Origin: Takakia lepidozioides
Taxonomy: Eukaryota; Streptophyta; Takakiopsida; Takakiales; Takakiaceae
Assembly (NCBI GenBank): GCA_030704615.1
Contig: CM060731.1
Location: 29,514,001 to 29,574,000, forward strand
Length of the DNA stretch: 60,000 nt
Direction of reading: 5' to 3'
The position numbers were made by a program, and so were the translations under genes. Below the pieces are notes generated by a model. It saw only the letters and a program-made list of their open reading frames with translations. It was not told the origin of the DNA and made no database searches. Positions 1 through 9,831 of the stretch are shown here, piece by piece. The number at the start of each line of letters is the position of its first letter. The stretch's first letter is position 1.

Positions 1-273
1 TTGAAACCTTACTTCAAAGATGAAGCGCGTCCGAATCGGCATCAAGTGTTGCGTCCGCCACCTATGCTGTTGGATCATGAAAATGAACCTGAGTACGAGG
101 TGGAGGCAATACTTAAGTTGAGGAGGTTCAGGAACCGAGAAACGGAGTATCTCGTCAAATGGAAGGGCTATCATCATGTGGAGGCATCTTGGGTGCGTGC
201 CTCAGAAATGGGAAACGCATCCGAGGCGGTTGCAGCTTTCAAAGGGCGACCTCAAAAGCGGAAGAAGCGTTGA
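1..273 (+). CDS. Ty3/gypsy chromovirus integrase C-terminus with chromodomain (5' end outside window)
   Basis: The frame is open from base 1 and stops at 271-273, so only the last 90 residues of a pol polyprotein are visible. Residues about 31-75 form a chromodomain: a YEVEAIL start, the core EYLVKWKGY, then ASWV where most families have TWEP. In chromoviruses this domain follows integrase and directs insertion to particular chromatin. A basic tail (KRKKR) ends the protein. A polypurine tract and an LTR-like sequence follow directly, which fits the 3' end of a complete element. No start codon is in view; the first codon shown is TTG inside the protein. Identification is from the chromodomain pattern; the lineage within Ty3/gypsy is not resolved. 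Confidence 0.85.
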   Translation: MKPYFKDEARPNRHQVLRPPPMLLDHENEPEYEVEAILKLRRFRNRETEYLVKWKGYHHVEASWVRASEMGNASEAVAAFKGRPQKRKKR

Positions 274-294
274 TGGGGACATCAACCTTGGAGC

Positions 295-307
295 GTGGGG
301 GAGGAAA
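295..307 (+). other. Polypurine tract of the first chromovirus
   Basis: A 13-base run that is all purine except one T (GTGGGGGAGGAAA) lies 22 bases after the pol stop codon and directly before a TG dinucleotide. This is the expected place for the plus-strand primer of an LTR retrotransposon. Confidence 0.6.
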
Positions 308-1903
308 TGCATGCTTAGCCCGGTTTAGCTAGCTCAGGAATCCGATTGCAAAAACTTGTATTGTACAAAATTTGTTATAAAGGAAATGGGTTCCAAATGT
401 TGTGCGTCCTATTGTGTTTGGAATGGTGATGCATGGTGTGGTTGGCTAGTGTGTAGAATGCATGCTAGCTTACAAAAGTGGGAGAGGTAAATTGGGTTAA
501 TCGTGTGTTTGCGCAGTGCCGAAATCGGGTGACTCCCATCCAAGGGGCAAGGAAACTTGCGCCTTCTTTGGGAGTTCACGTGCTAGTGCGCACCTGGCGC
601 GTGCGCGTACTATAACTGCGCTACCGAGGGGGTTGCCTTGTAGTGCGGGCTAACGCGGGAGCTACGTGCTTCCGTTCACGTACTATAATCGTGTAGCCTC
701 GGGACGAAGTCGTAGTGCGGCTTCGGCGTGTTCCCGTACCTCAGGCCAGCATTCCAAGGCGGACCCAATTGTAGTGATTAGGGCGCACGGTTGGTTCAAG
801 GTTATCTTCCTAGTCAAAGAGGGTTCCAGGTGAACCCTTGCTCAAGGTGATGCCAAAAGCGGCATCATGAGCGATCGCAAGCAATGTTGTTGCAGTAAGG
901 CGATTCGATCCTCGGGGAGGATCGTTCCTTGGCCTTGAAGTAGGCCAAGAAGAGTGCACTGGGAGGAGCTGGAGAGGCTCCACCCTTGGCCGGGACTTGG
1001 AGGAAGTCGGCCGAACTAGCTAGTGGAGAGTATAGTCAAGTATGGGGTTTGGTTCTTTGCCATGTGACGCCATGGTACGGAAACAAACTCCTTGATGTGG
1101 GACGCCACAACTTGGATGTTTGTTTCTACAAAATGGACAAGTCGATGAGGACATCGACTCCCTGTTGGTAGGGGTGTGTGTCGCGGCCCTTTGCCTTGAG
1201 GGCAGGGAGGTCGGGACACAAGAGGGGCTGCCCCTGTGGTAGGGACAGTAGCAGCGATAGGTACGGGGGCTAAAGCACCCTTGAGTGCCCAAGGCACTCA
1301 AGGAGGCGGAGGCGCTCACTAGGTGGAGCCCCGCACACCGGGTTGCGGTGGGGGTGGCTCCACAAGGGGTGGTGGTAGCTTAGCGGGACTTAGTGGGGGT
1401 GGCATAGGACTCACCATGGGGTGGAGACCTCGAGGTGGGAGTCGGGGGAGTCTTGGGACTCATCACGGTCCATTGGGGCCGCGGTGAGTGGGCCAAGACT
1501 CACCGCGACTCACCACCGGGAATCGAGGGTCTTTGTGGTGGTTCGCCATAAAATGGCATGGCTGGTTGTGAAACCCCCGCGGATAGCTACAGAAGTATAT
1601 ATAGGGAGTAGTAACCCCGAGAACGGTGCAAGCCCGTTGGTGACCAAAAACTAGTGAGTAAGCGAGCGAGCCGGAAAGCGACCAAAGAGTGGGGAGCTGT
1701 TCGGGACTGCCATCTACCAAAGGGAATTCTCCTAGTCCCAATTAGGTGGAGGGTTCAGTGGGAAGCGAAGGGGGGACCGTTATGTCCCGGTGAGCAGCCG
1801 AAGCTCCAAGTTGGCCCGGGCGGCCAGGTTGGGAGTCAGGCGCGCGCATCAAAGCGAGTAACTATGACTTGAAGGGGAGCTTACCGAAGTGAGGTGCGCG
1901 ACA
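308..1903 (+). repeat. Probable 3' LTR of the first chromovirus
   Basis: The sequence starts TGCATGC right after the polypurine tract. It contains no credible gene and carries a TATA box at 1595-1603, as expected of a U3-R-U5 unit. The right edge is inferred from a terminal ACA at 1901-1903, followed by an unrelated tandem repeat. The matching 5' LTR is outside the window, so the length (about 1.6 kb) is unproven. Confidence 0.5.
1595..1603 (+). promoter_or_regulatory. TATA box inside the LTR
   Basis: TATATATAG sits in the downstream part of the LTR-like sequence. It fits the core promoter that would start element RNA at the U3/R border. Support is position and motif only. Confidence 0.45.
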
Positions 1904-2125
1904 TGTTGTGAGGTCTTGAGATTTAATGTACATTTTGTATGTTCCATTGACTTTTTAGTGAGCGTTCCTCACTCTAGTTTTCTGAATGTCATTGACGACA
2001 TTCACATCCAGAGCTGTTGTGAGGTCCTGAGATTTAATGTACGTTTTATATGTTCCATTGACTTTTTAGTGAGCGTTCCTCACTCTAGTTTTCTGAATGT
2101 CGTTACCGACATTCACTTTCCTTGC
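1904..2125 (+). repeat. Two-copy tandem repeat, 111-bp period
   Basis: Unit 1 starts at 1904 and unit 2 at 2015. They differ at few positions over 111 bp. Each unit ends with a palindrome-like GAATGTCG element. An open frame runs across both units but has no recognisable protein signature, so it is not called as a gene. Confidence 0.85.
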
Positions 2126-2323
2126 AATGTTGTTGCCTCTTGTGAGAAATTGTTAGGCTCTGTTAGCAGTGTAATCACAGATCCAACGTGAATGTCGTTG
2201 CCGACATTCACTTCTATGTCTGTGTCCTTCCAAAGCTAGAGATTGCATTCACCTGGATTAGGAACTTAGGGTGTGTTTGCAGTGTCCTTGAATGGAATTT
2301 TGTGAATGTCGTTGACGACATTC
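1984..2323. repeat. Four dispersed 20-bp palindrome-like elements
   Basis: Copies lie at 1984-2003, 2095-2114, 2190-2209 and 2304-2323. The arms are GAATGTCG and CGACATTC around a 4-base centre (TTGA, TTAC or TTGC); the first copy has one arm mismatch. Two copies are part of the 111-bp tandem repeat, but the last two lie in otherwise different sequence. They could be binding sites, hairpins or remnants of a shared repeat. Confidence 0.75.
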
Positions 2324-2466
2324 ATATCCACAGCTGTTGTGAGCTCCTTAGAGCTCCTTAGAGCTGTTTTGAGCTCCATTTCCTTCCTCGTTTTTTTCAT
2401 TCTATGCTACTGGCATCTAACTCACTTCGCGCTTTGGTGGGTTGGGTTTTGTCTCTTGTCTCATAG

Positions 2467-3067
2467 GTACACGAAATATGTGCTTATGGATGGAAATCAC
2501 CTCAGCGGTATTCCAGACTATCTTGACATGTGGTCGGACCCTGCAAACGATCCAACCATGTGCACTGCAGGGATATTGAAGGACTGGAGTCCTTCTCACT
2601 TCAGAGACTGTGGTTGGTACCTAGACTGCCCACCTGAGCACACGACCTTTCAAGAGCAGCACATGAAATATTTGAACAATAATGCTGAGATGCTGGGTCC
2701 TCGGGACGATGATGAGTACCAAAGAAACATAACAACATTGGCTGCCAAGGATCCTGATGCTCAAGAAACGACGCAGAAGGGCAAGAAGGCGGGGCGCAAA
2801 CCAAAAGACAAGGCTCCTGATGTCATAGCCATGTCACCAGCAAAGCCAAAGGACAAAGATAAGTCCAAGGACAAGGAGAAGGAAAATGACAAGGGGAAGG
2901 AGAAAGAAAAGGAGAGGGAGAAGGAAAAGGAGAGTGAGAAGGACTTCACTGCTGGAAGGTATACCCGCACAATTCAGTGCGTGTTCGATGCCAGGCCACA
3001 CCCTTCCCGTGCTGATTCGGCAGGAGAGATTAAGATTGTCAATGAGGGTTGGCTGACGATGATGTAG
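2467..3067 (+). CDS. Unidentified protein exon with Lys/Glu-rich segment
   Basis: An open frame runs from a good splice acceptor (TCTCATAG ending at 2466) to a TAG stop at 3065-3067. The first in-frame ATG after the acceptor is at 2486. The upstream part of the frame (from about 2306) looks like intron or noncoding DNA. The first 90 residues are mixed and W/Y/C-containing, like a folded domain. They are followed by about 60 residues of alternating K, E and D (for example KEKEREKEKESEK), then about 40 ordinary residues. I do not recognise the family. It ends about 30 bases before the breakpoint of the broken retroelement, so its 3' end may have been altered by that rearrangement. It could be a host gene exon or part of an unknown transposon. 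Confidence 0.35.
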
Positions 3068-3101
3068 AGTCGAAAGAGAAGATACACTGGGGTGCCTTCG
3101 C

Positions 3102-5486
3102 CTACCTGGGTTGCTTGGTCGAAGAATATATAGTGTTATTGTTGTAGGCAAACTCAGCCAATGATAGAAGGTCCGTCCAATTATCTTGGTGATAATTTAT
3201 TGTACAACGAAGATACTGCTCCAAAATCTGGTTTACACGTTCGGTTTGACCATCAGTCTGTGGATGATTAGCTATAGAGAGGTTGATCTTAGTATCCAAT
3301 ACATGAAATAATCCCCTCCAGAAATTTGATATGAACTGTGGTCCTCGATCAGATACGATGTCCTTCGGGAGTCCATAAATGCGGTAGGTATTATTGAGGA
3401 AGAGTCTTGCAGTTTCCTCGCCGGTAACCGTCTTATTACATTGAATGAAATGTGTCATCTTCGTAAAACGATCTACAATAACAAGGATTGAATCGGTGGT
3501 CTTGGAAATTGGAAGGTCCGTAATAAAGTCCATAGACACGGACGACCATGGGCCCCTTGGGAATGGGTAATGGTTGAAGAAGGCCGTAAGGTCGATGTCG
3601 TGGTCCCTTTGCTCTAGCACACGTGTCGCAAGATTTTATAAATTCTTTCACGAGTTTCCACATGTGCGGCCACCAATAGTCCCTGGATATCAATTCCATT
3701 GTTTTGTTGAAGCCGAAATGTCCTGCAGCCGGAAGATCATGACATGTTTGAAGAATTCGAAGTCGTATAGGTCCTGGAGGTACATAGGGAAGTCCCTTGA
3801 AATACAGTAAGTCATCTTTGAATTCGAAATCGTTTGTAACATGTGGGTTGTCTCGAGGTCGATTTAGTTGACTTCGTAGTGTCGTGGCAAATTGATCGCA
3901 CTTCAGTGCTTCCTGAATCTCCTTTATGATCTCTACATCGTTATAGGTGGACATAGATAACATATTCAATTGGAGATTTTCTGGTTTCAAGATGATGGAT
4001 TTCTGTTGGTCAAAAGCTGCATCCCCTTCTTTTAACGCGAGATATACGTCGAGAAAGAGCATCTGGTTTTCTTTGAAGATGTCCGGGACGGTAGGTAATA
4101 ACAAAATCAAACCTTGCTAGTAACATACTCCATCTCGCTTGACGTCGATTTAAAACACGAGCACTCATAAAATACACAAGGTTTTTGTGATCGGTATAGA
4201 CAGTGACATGATGTTTAGCTCCCTCCAATAAATGACGCCACTCCTCAAAAGCATCGATAATCGCTAGAAGTTCTTTGTCATGGATTTCATAATTGATCTC
4301 CGCAGCGGAAAATTTGCGAGAACGAAAACCAACAGGGTGAAGTTGGCCATCTGCATCGTGTTGAAAGAATACCGCGCCAAGTGCAAAGTCCGATGCATCT
4401 GCTTCCAAAAAGAATGGTTTAGATGGGTCTGCATGTACCAGTATTGGAGCCGTTATAAATGCTGCTTCAGCCTTTCAAATGCTTGGTCAGCCTTCTCGTC
4501 CCATACAAATTTGTCCTTCCCTATGAGTCGTGTCAATGGTGCAGCAATTTTGGAGTAGTCCTTGATGAAGATTCTATAGAAATTTGCAAATCCTAGAAAA
4601 CATTGTACATCTCGGATCGAAGTTGGTTTCATCCACTCGATGATGGTTTGTATTTTTTTCTGATCCATAAAGACTCATTTGTCGGAAATAATGTAGCCCA
4701 AAAATTCGACTTCAGATTGGTGGAAAAGACATTTTTCCAACCTTGCATATAGTCTTTTTTCCCTCATTTTCATCAAGGACAAGGCGTACATGACGATCAT
4801 GTTCTTCTTCATTCTGTGAAAATATCAAAATGTCGTCCAAATAGATGACTACAAAGTCATCTAAAAATTCTCGAAAGATGTCATTCATCATGTGTTGAAA
4901 AATTGCTGGAGCATTTGTAAGACCGAAAGGCATAACACTGTATTCGAAATGTTCGTACCTTATGCGAAAAGCAGTATTCCATTCGTCTCTTTCTCTTATT
5001 CGTACAAGGTTGTAAGCTCCTCTCAAGTCGATCTTTGTGAAAAAATTTGCTCGTCCAAGTTGTTTGAGGAGTCCGGAAATCAACGGTAATGGGTAACGAT
5101 TTTTTATAGTGACTTTGTTGAACCCACGATAGTCCACACACAAGTACTTTTGCAGTTTTGTCTTGCCGAAATTTTTCGTGATCGTCAGTCGATATCAGGA
5201 TTATGAAGTACAAACCAGAGAAGTCCAAAGATCACAGGATTCGTTGGAGACTGGATGACATTGAAAACAATATGTGATGCTTGATTTTTAAGCTTCACTT
5301 CAAGGGGTCGAGTTTCGCAAAGTCTTTGTCAATAAAACAAGTTGAAGCGCCCGAATCCAAAAGCGCTTCTACGGAGATATTTCGATTTTGCATCCTGATT
5401 TTTACTGGAACTGTGAAGCAAGGTACATGGTCTGGAGGTAGAAAGAGACATTTTTTTGGTGAGGAATTTGGGGTGTCCAGCCACAT
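3102..5486 (-). pseudogene. Ty3/gypsy pol: protease, RT, RNase H, integrase (frameshifted)
   Basis: Protease (5295-5486) keeps the retropepsin motif ALLDSGAS. Reverse transcriptase (4453-5143) keeps the NRYPLP and YLDDIL motifs, so the catalytic aspartates are present. RNase H (4010-4408) shows [10 protein letters not shown] and YTDHKNL and ends in PDALSRR. Integrase (3102-4110) has the zinc-binding His pair near AAGHFG, a CDTCARAK cysteine pair, then D (MDFITDLP), D (SDRGPQF) and E (GQTERVNQ) of the DDE triad. Stops and frameshifts separate the domains: between protease and RT, at the start of the RT palm, near 4670, near 4090 and near 3540. Catalytic residues are kept, so decay is fairly recent. 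The protein stops after SSTKQPR because the remainder was moved away. Confidence 0.88.
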
Positions 5487-5573
5487 GGTCCCTACTGTGA
5501 CTGGACAGCTTCGTTTTCCGACCTCCTCGTATCGAACACTTGAGTTGTGCCCCGAGCTTTGAATCTTATCTTG

Positions 5574-6534
5574 TTAGGGTAATGTTATATGATCATCTTC
5601 TCCGCAATAAAGGCATAATCCATTCGAGCGCCCTCTTTGTTTTTCTTGTGGCGTCAATGGCTTGAATCGGACAGCATCAATCTGCATAGAATCATTACCG
5701 GATGTCTGATGGATCGTTGTGTTTGGTGCCATAGTAGCAGCGGCATGGTGCGTCGTCGACCATCCAGATCGTTTCTCTTGACGTCTTTCAAACAAACGAT
5801 TATCGCATGCAATGACTTGGGTGATGAATTCGCTCAGTGTACTCACGTTTGGCATTGTCAGCAATAAATCTTTTACATCCTCTTTTAGGCCACATCGAAA
5901 CTGACTAATGAGGCTCTTCTCATTCCAGTCGAGGTCGCACACAAGTTGTCGAAATTCGGCAGCATAAACAGAAGCTGGACGTGCTCCTTGTCGAAGATTT
6001 CGCATCTTTGTCTCTGCAATTTTCTCTCTATCATTCTCCTTAAACGTTGCAGTGAACTCGGACATGAACGCTTCAAAATTGTATAGTAAATGCGATTTTT
6101 TCCTCTAATAAAGGTGCAAACCAAGATAGGACAGTGCCTGATAGAAAGGTGCCCACGAATCCCACTTGAATACCTTCATCAGGACAACGTTATGGATGTA
6201 GTCGTAGGAACAATCGTACTTATTGAACAAAACCGCGAAATCTTGATCTCGTCCCATCAAATTTTTCGGGCATGCTGACCTTTGGTTCCCTTGTAATCTG
6301 TTGAAGATTTGGAAGAACCGTTGCAATATGATTTGTTGTAGTAGGGACTCGTAAGGTAAAAGATTCATTGTTCGACTCCTTCAACTCTGAAATTTGTTGT
6401 TGCAAATTGTTGAGAGCGTTGCCAAGATCTTGAGACTGATCAACTTGTAGTTGGGCAGTAGATGCACAAAGTTCTTGCATCTGGAGGTGAAGACTCTGCA
6501 ATGTGACGACTATTTCCGCAAATGTGCCTTCCAT
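5574..6534 (-). pseudogene. Ty3/gypsy gag (frameshifted)
   Basis: The ATG at 6534 begins a frame rich in L/Q that looks like a coiled coil (about 60 residues), then MPEKFDGTR, the usual entry to a retrotransposon gag domain. The frame breaks near 6230 and resumes as the gag core (NLRQGARPASVYAAEF and following) down to 5574. It ends in CLYCGEDDH, the first half of a CCHC zinc knuckle; the final Cys is lost to a frameshift or stop. Gag would form the cytoplasmic particle that packages element RNA. The coding start lies some 45 bases from the inferred LTR edge, a short leader. Confidence 0.8.
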
Positions 6535-6577
6535 CTTAACTAACTAAAGAACAAACTTTAGTCTCGCCAAACTGTCC

Positions 6578-7151
6578 TGGACAAGAACATGACTGAACAC
6601 AAATAAGAGATCAGACTAGAGGTACAAGACTAGACAAGAAGTCAAGGTCGGCGCGGCCGTATGCACGATGAGTAAATATGAATCAAGACGATTTTTATAA
6701 CAATGAACAAGAGTACAAGATATTGGAATACGACTTGAATACTGGAATGCTGGAAACTGGACTGGAGTACTGGAAACTGGAAACAAGAGTAGCTTGAACT
6801 GGTGTTGGCGAGACTGAAGAGTGTCCAATCTCGCCTCCTATATATACTGGCTACTAAGAAGCTTCCCCTATAGAGGTTGCTTGCTGGAGAAGTTTCCAAG
6901 ATTAAACAAAGGTTTCTTGATGGAGAAGCTTCCTTAAATAAAAGAGGTATCTTGATGGAGAAGTTTCTTTCAAATGAAGCTTCCTGAGCAGTTTCCCAAG
7001 TTACTCTTGGTAATTTGATAAACTTCCGGTAACTTGGTAAGTAATGGTAGATCATGATAGATCACGGTAAGTCATGGTAACTTCTGGTAACATGGTAACT
7101 TGATAACTTTTGGTATTTACTTCTGGTAACCTCTGGGCTATGTCCGTGACA
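6578..7151 (-). repeat. 5' LTR of the split chromovirus
   Basis: On the minus strand it begins TGTCACGG at 7151 and contains many TTACCA/TTACCG-type short repeats, then a TATATATAG TATA box near 6832-6842. The first 200 bases match the LTR start at 8819 on the plus strand, which proves the left edge. The right edge (a CA at about 6578) is inferred. The primer-binding site is not obvious. Confidence 0.75.
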
Positions 7152-7621
7152 GGTCGCGTCGTTGTTTAGGGATTAATAGCAACATGTTATTCAAAAGAAC
7201 CCAATATTGAATTCACATTTGAGGTGAATAACTCACCCTTCTTGCAAAAAAATACTACTTCAGTACCCCATTCCAATTCAATTGAACGTAAAGGTAAACA
7301 GATGTGTCAGCCCACAAATAGAACTGAACCTCAGCTTGACGTAGTGTTTGATACGTCAATTTCTTCTTCAGCTCCACCCCCAATACATCACCTATTTCCA
7401 AATAAATAGAACCATAATGCTTCATAGATAACGCTTCATAGATGACACAACAACATTTTTGGCAGACACGCCAAACTGGAGATTATTGAAAGTCTTCTTC
7501 AGCGTTCTCCCAGTTGCAGAATGCCTGCTCAGACGCCGTAATGGTATTAATTTATGTAGTTTCTTTGTATACTTAGCTTCATGTTGTAACTCATAGTGAT
7601 GGTCATCATCCTCGATCAAAC
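7152..7621. other. Non-element DNA between the two halves of the split chromovirus
   Basis: It lies between the LTR tip at 7151 and the integrase tail at 7622. No gene or repeat is recognised. Under the inversion model it is the original upstream flank of the element, now inverted. The last bases (CTCGATCAAACCC, 7610-7622) resemble the integrase sequence at the other breakpoint. Confidence 0.5.
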
Positions 7622-8215
7622 CCTTTCTACATGAAGACTGTAAGCCCTGCTGTAGAAAACCTTGCTACTCATCTTGCTATGATTCACAAGGAGCTTACAT
7701 TCCACCTCGCAGAAGCTCAAAAACAATACAAGGAGTATGCAGATCAACGTCGCCAACTCCAACCCCAGTTCAAGGTCGGAGATCGTGTATGGCTTCTTCA
7801 ATGGGACATACAAACCTCGCGACTATCAAAGAAGTTGGATTATCAACGCCTGGGACCATTCAAAATTACTCGACAAAAAAATTCAGTGAGTTTTCGGCTT
7901 GAACTCCCACGAAGTATGCGCATCCATCCAGTCTTTCATGTTTCATTATTAGAGTTGTATCATCCATCGAATATTCCAGGAAGAGTCTCCGTACCACCTC
8001 CACCAATCGAAGTCAATCAGGAAATTGAGTATGAAGTCGACGAAGTCCTAGACTCTCGCATCAAGTATAAACATCTTGAGTATTTCGTACATTGGGAACG
8101 CTACGACATCAGCGAACGAACTTGGGAACCTTCATCCAACCTCGCTAATGTATCTGACAAAGTCCAAGAGTTTCATCAACGATATCCGGCTAAGCCCCGA
8201 GCTACACGTCAATAA
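7622..8215 (+). pseudogene. Integrase C-terminus and chromodomain of the split chromovirus
   Basis: Without a break, this encodes the integrase C-terminal region (SPAVENLATH, then FKVGDRVWLL and LGPFKI, typical of the DNA-binding GPY/F-like module). A chromodomain follows (EIEYEVDEVLDSR, EYFVHWERY, TWEP). It starts with PFY, exactly where the minus-strand integrase stops (STKQP). The 194-codon frame from the ATG at 7631 is just an internal Met. Alone it cannot act. It is followed by about 590 bases without a recognised gene, then a polypurine tract and LTR. Confidence 0.85.
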
Positions 8216-8804
8216 GACGTCACAACGATGATGTCAGCCAAGTTAGCTTCAAGATGAAGACTTTACATTCAATATACCTGAGACATGCTAAGGAGGGAGG
8301 AGCACCACACATCAGTATATATAGCTACACTTCAAGCACTCTTGCATCTTGTATTGGCAGTATGGAGTCACAGGAACTAGATACATTGGAATTGTCGCTT
8401 ACCCAGCTACCAGATCAACCGTTCCGACTCTCACGGCCTTCAACATCACGTCGACGCTCTCGAGACGATGGGCCACCAATGCGACGCGTACTTCCTCGTC
8501 TGGACCCCGTACGACGGCAAGTGGAGCCTACTCGAAGTCTGATAATTCTATTGGAGGTTGAGGCTTCGGACCCAGATGACAACGAAATCATGTTTGAAGG
8601 CAGCTTCGAAAATCAGAATGCTCAAATCACTGCGTGGTCCCAAGTTCAAGGTGTTGAACACTATCGATGGTTGTAGGGACCTATAAATCATTTGAGTCAA
8701 GAACGAAGAGTCGAATACTTGACAAGTACCATTCGCCGGATTTTGGATTTTCTCCAACTCTAAGCAAGTCCAAGATTTTACGGCTCCTCGAGGAACTCAG
8801 CGCT

Positions 8805-8818
8805 AAAGGAGGGGGTGA
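8805..8818 (+). other. Polypurine tract of the split chromovirus
   Basis: AAAGGAGGGGGTGA lies immediately before the LTR start at 8819. Its position and composition fit the plus-strand primer. Confidence 0.75.
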
Positions 8819-9023
8819 TGTCACGGACATAGCCCAGAGGACTTATCAGGAGTAAATACCAGAAGTTACCAAGTTACCAGAAGTTATCATGACTTATCGT
8901 GATTTACCATGATCTATCGTGATTTACCATTACTTACCAAATTACCGGGAGTTTACCAAATTACCAAGAGTAACTTGGGAAACTGCTCATGAAGCTTCAT
9001 TTGGAGGAAACTTCTTCATCAAT
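8819..9023 (+). repeat. 3' LTR of the split chromovirus, truncated
   Basis: It begins TGTCACGGACATAGCCCAGAG and matches the reverse complement of 7151 down to about 6950 with small changes. Similarity stops near 9023 after CTTCATCAA; about two thirds of the LTR is missing. The next 30 bases are unrelated, so the loss is older than or separate from the CACTA insertion at 9056. Confidence 0.85.
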
Positions 9024-9055
9024 GCCACGCAGTGGGCGATCAAGAGGCATGATTG

Positions 9056-9828
9056 CACTACAACAGATCGCGGTATTTATGACTGTATATATGACTATTC
9101 TGCAGTCATAAACGGTACATATGACTTCTATGACTATAAGTCGTACAAACCAAGTCAATACAATGAGTACAGGATGGTACGGTCCGGATGACTACAGTCA
9201 TATGAACCAAGTGATATCTCTCACTGCAGTCATATATACCATACTACAGCCGCCGTTGCCGCGCCACGTGGCGAGGCGCAATTGATTTAAAAAATTAAAT
9301 TAAATTAAATTAAATTAAATTAAATTAAAAAAAACTAAAAAACTAAAAACATATGTAAAACGCCGCGTCGCACCGCATTGTGCCACGTGGCATAAATGCA
9401 TTTTATAATAATGAAAAAACCACGTGGCAGTCCATCTAGAGTACCACGTGCTATCCCTAGCTCGCCTACTAACCCTATGACCATCTTATCCATTTGATTG
9501 CACTTAGAGGAGGTTGAACCTGTAACCTCTTTACTATAAGAATTATAGTTCACTACCTGTTAACCAATACACCCATTAGTCATTCATATAATTATATGGT
9601 GTTTTAATTGTATTATACACACCAAATTACGTTGATCAGTCTTCCGCCCATTCCGGAGCCATGTAGTCATACAGACGACTATTTAGATAGTCGTTCATAT
9701 GACTACAGTCGTATGAACGACTGCGGGAGGTCAATTTCATATAAAAACATGGTGCAGTCATGGTCAAAGTCATGAAAACCATGACTACCACGGTTTGGCA
9801 GTCATAACTACCGCGATCTGATGTAGTG
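9056..9828. mobile_element. Non-autonomous CACTA-type DNA transposon, 773 bp, complete
   Basis: The left end CACTACAACAGATCGCGG and the inverted right end CACTACATCAGATCGCGG form a 30-bp terminal inverted repeat with two mismatches. It is flanked by the 3-bp direct repeat TTG (9053-9055 and 9829-9831), the target-site size of CACTA/En-Spm elements. The ends are rich in short ATGACT/AGTCAT motifs in both orientations, like the subterminal transposase-binding repeats of that superfamily. The middle has a TTAAA microsatellite and several CACGTG boxes but no transposase, so it would need one supplied in trans. Confidence 0.88.
9290..9332. repeat. (TTAAA)n microsatellite
   Basis: About eight near-perfect TTAAA units lie inside the CACTA-type element. 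Confidence 0.9.
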
Positions 9829-9831
9829 TTG

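Larger units (their letters stand above)
3102..7151 (-). mobile_element. Ty3/gypsy chromovirus, 5' half (LTR, gag, protease, RT, RNase H, integrase core)
   Basis: Read on the minus strand, the order is LTR (7151 to about 6578), gag, protease, reverse transcriptase, RNase H and integrase, the normal Ty3/gypsy order. The frame is broken several times by indels and stops, so it is a dead copy. It ends abruptly within integrase at an SSTKQP motif (about 3110). The missing integrase tail, chromodomain, polypurine tract and LTR of the same family lie at 7622-9023 on the other strand. The LTR start (TGTCACGGACATAGCC) is the same in both halves. See the finding on inversion. Confidence 0.85.

Noticed and set aside
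1889-2191. 100-codon frame across the 111-bp repeat
   Set aside because: It consists of a direct repeat of the same peptide created by the DNA duplication and resembles no family.
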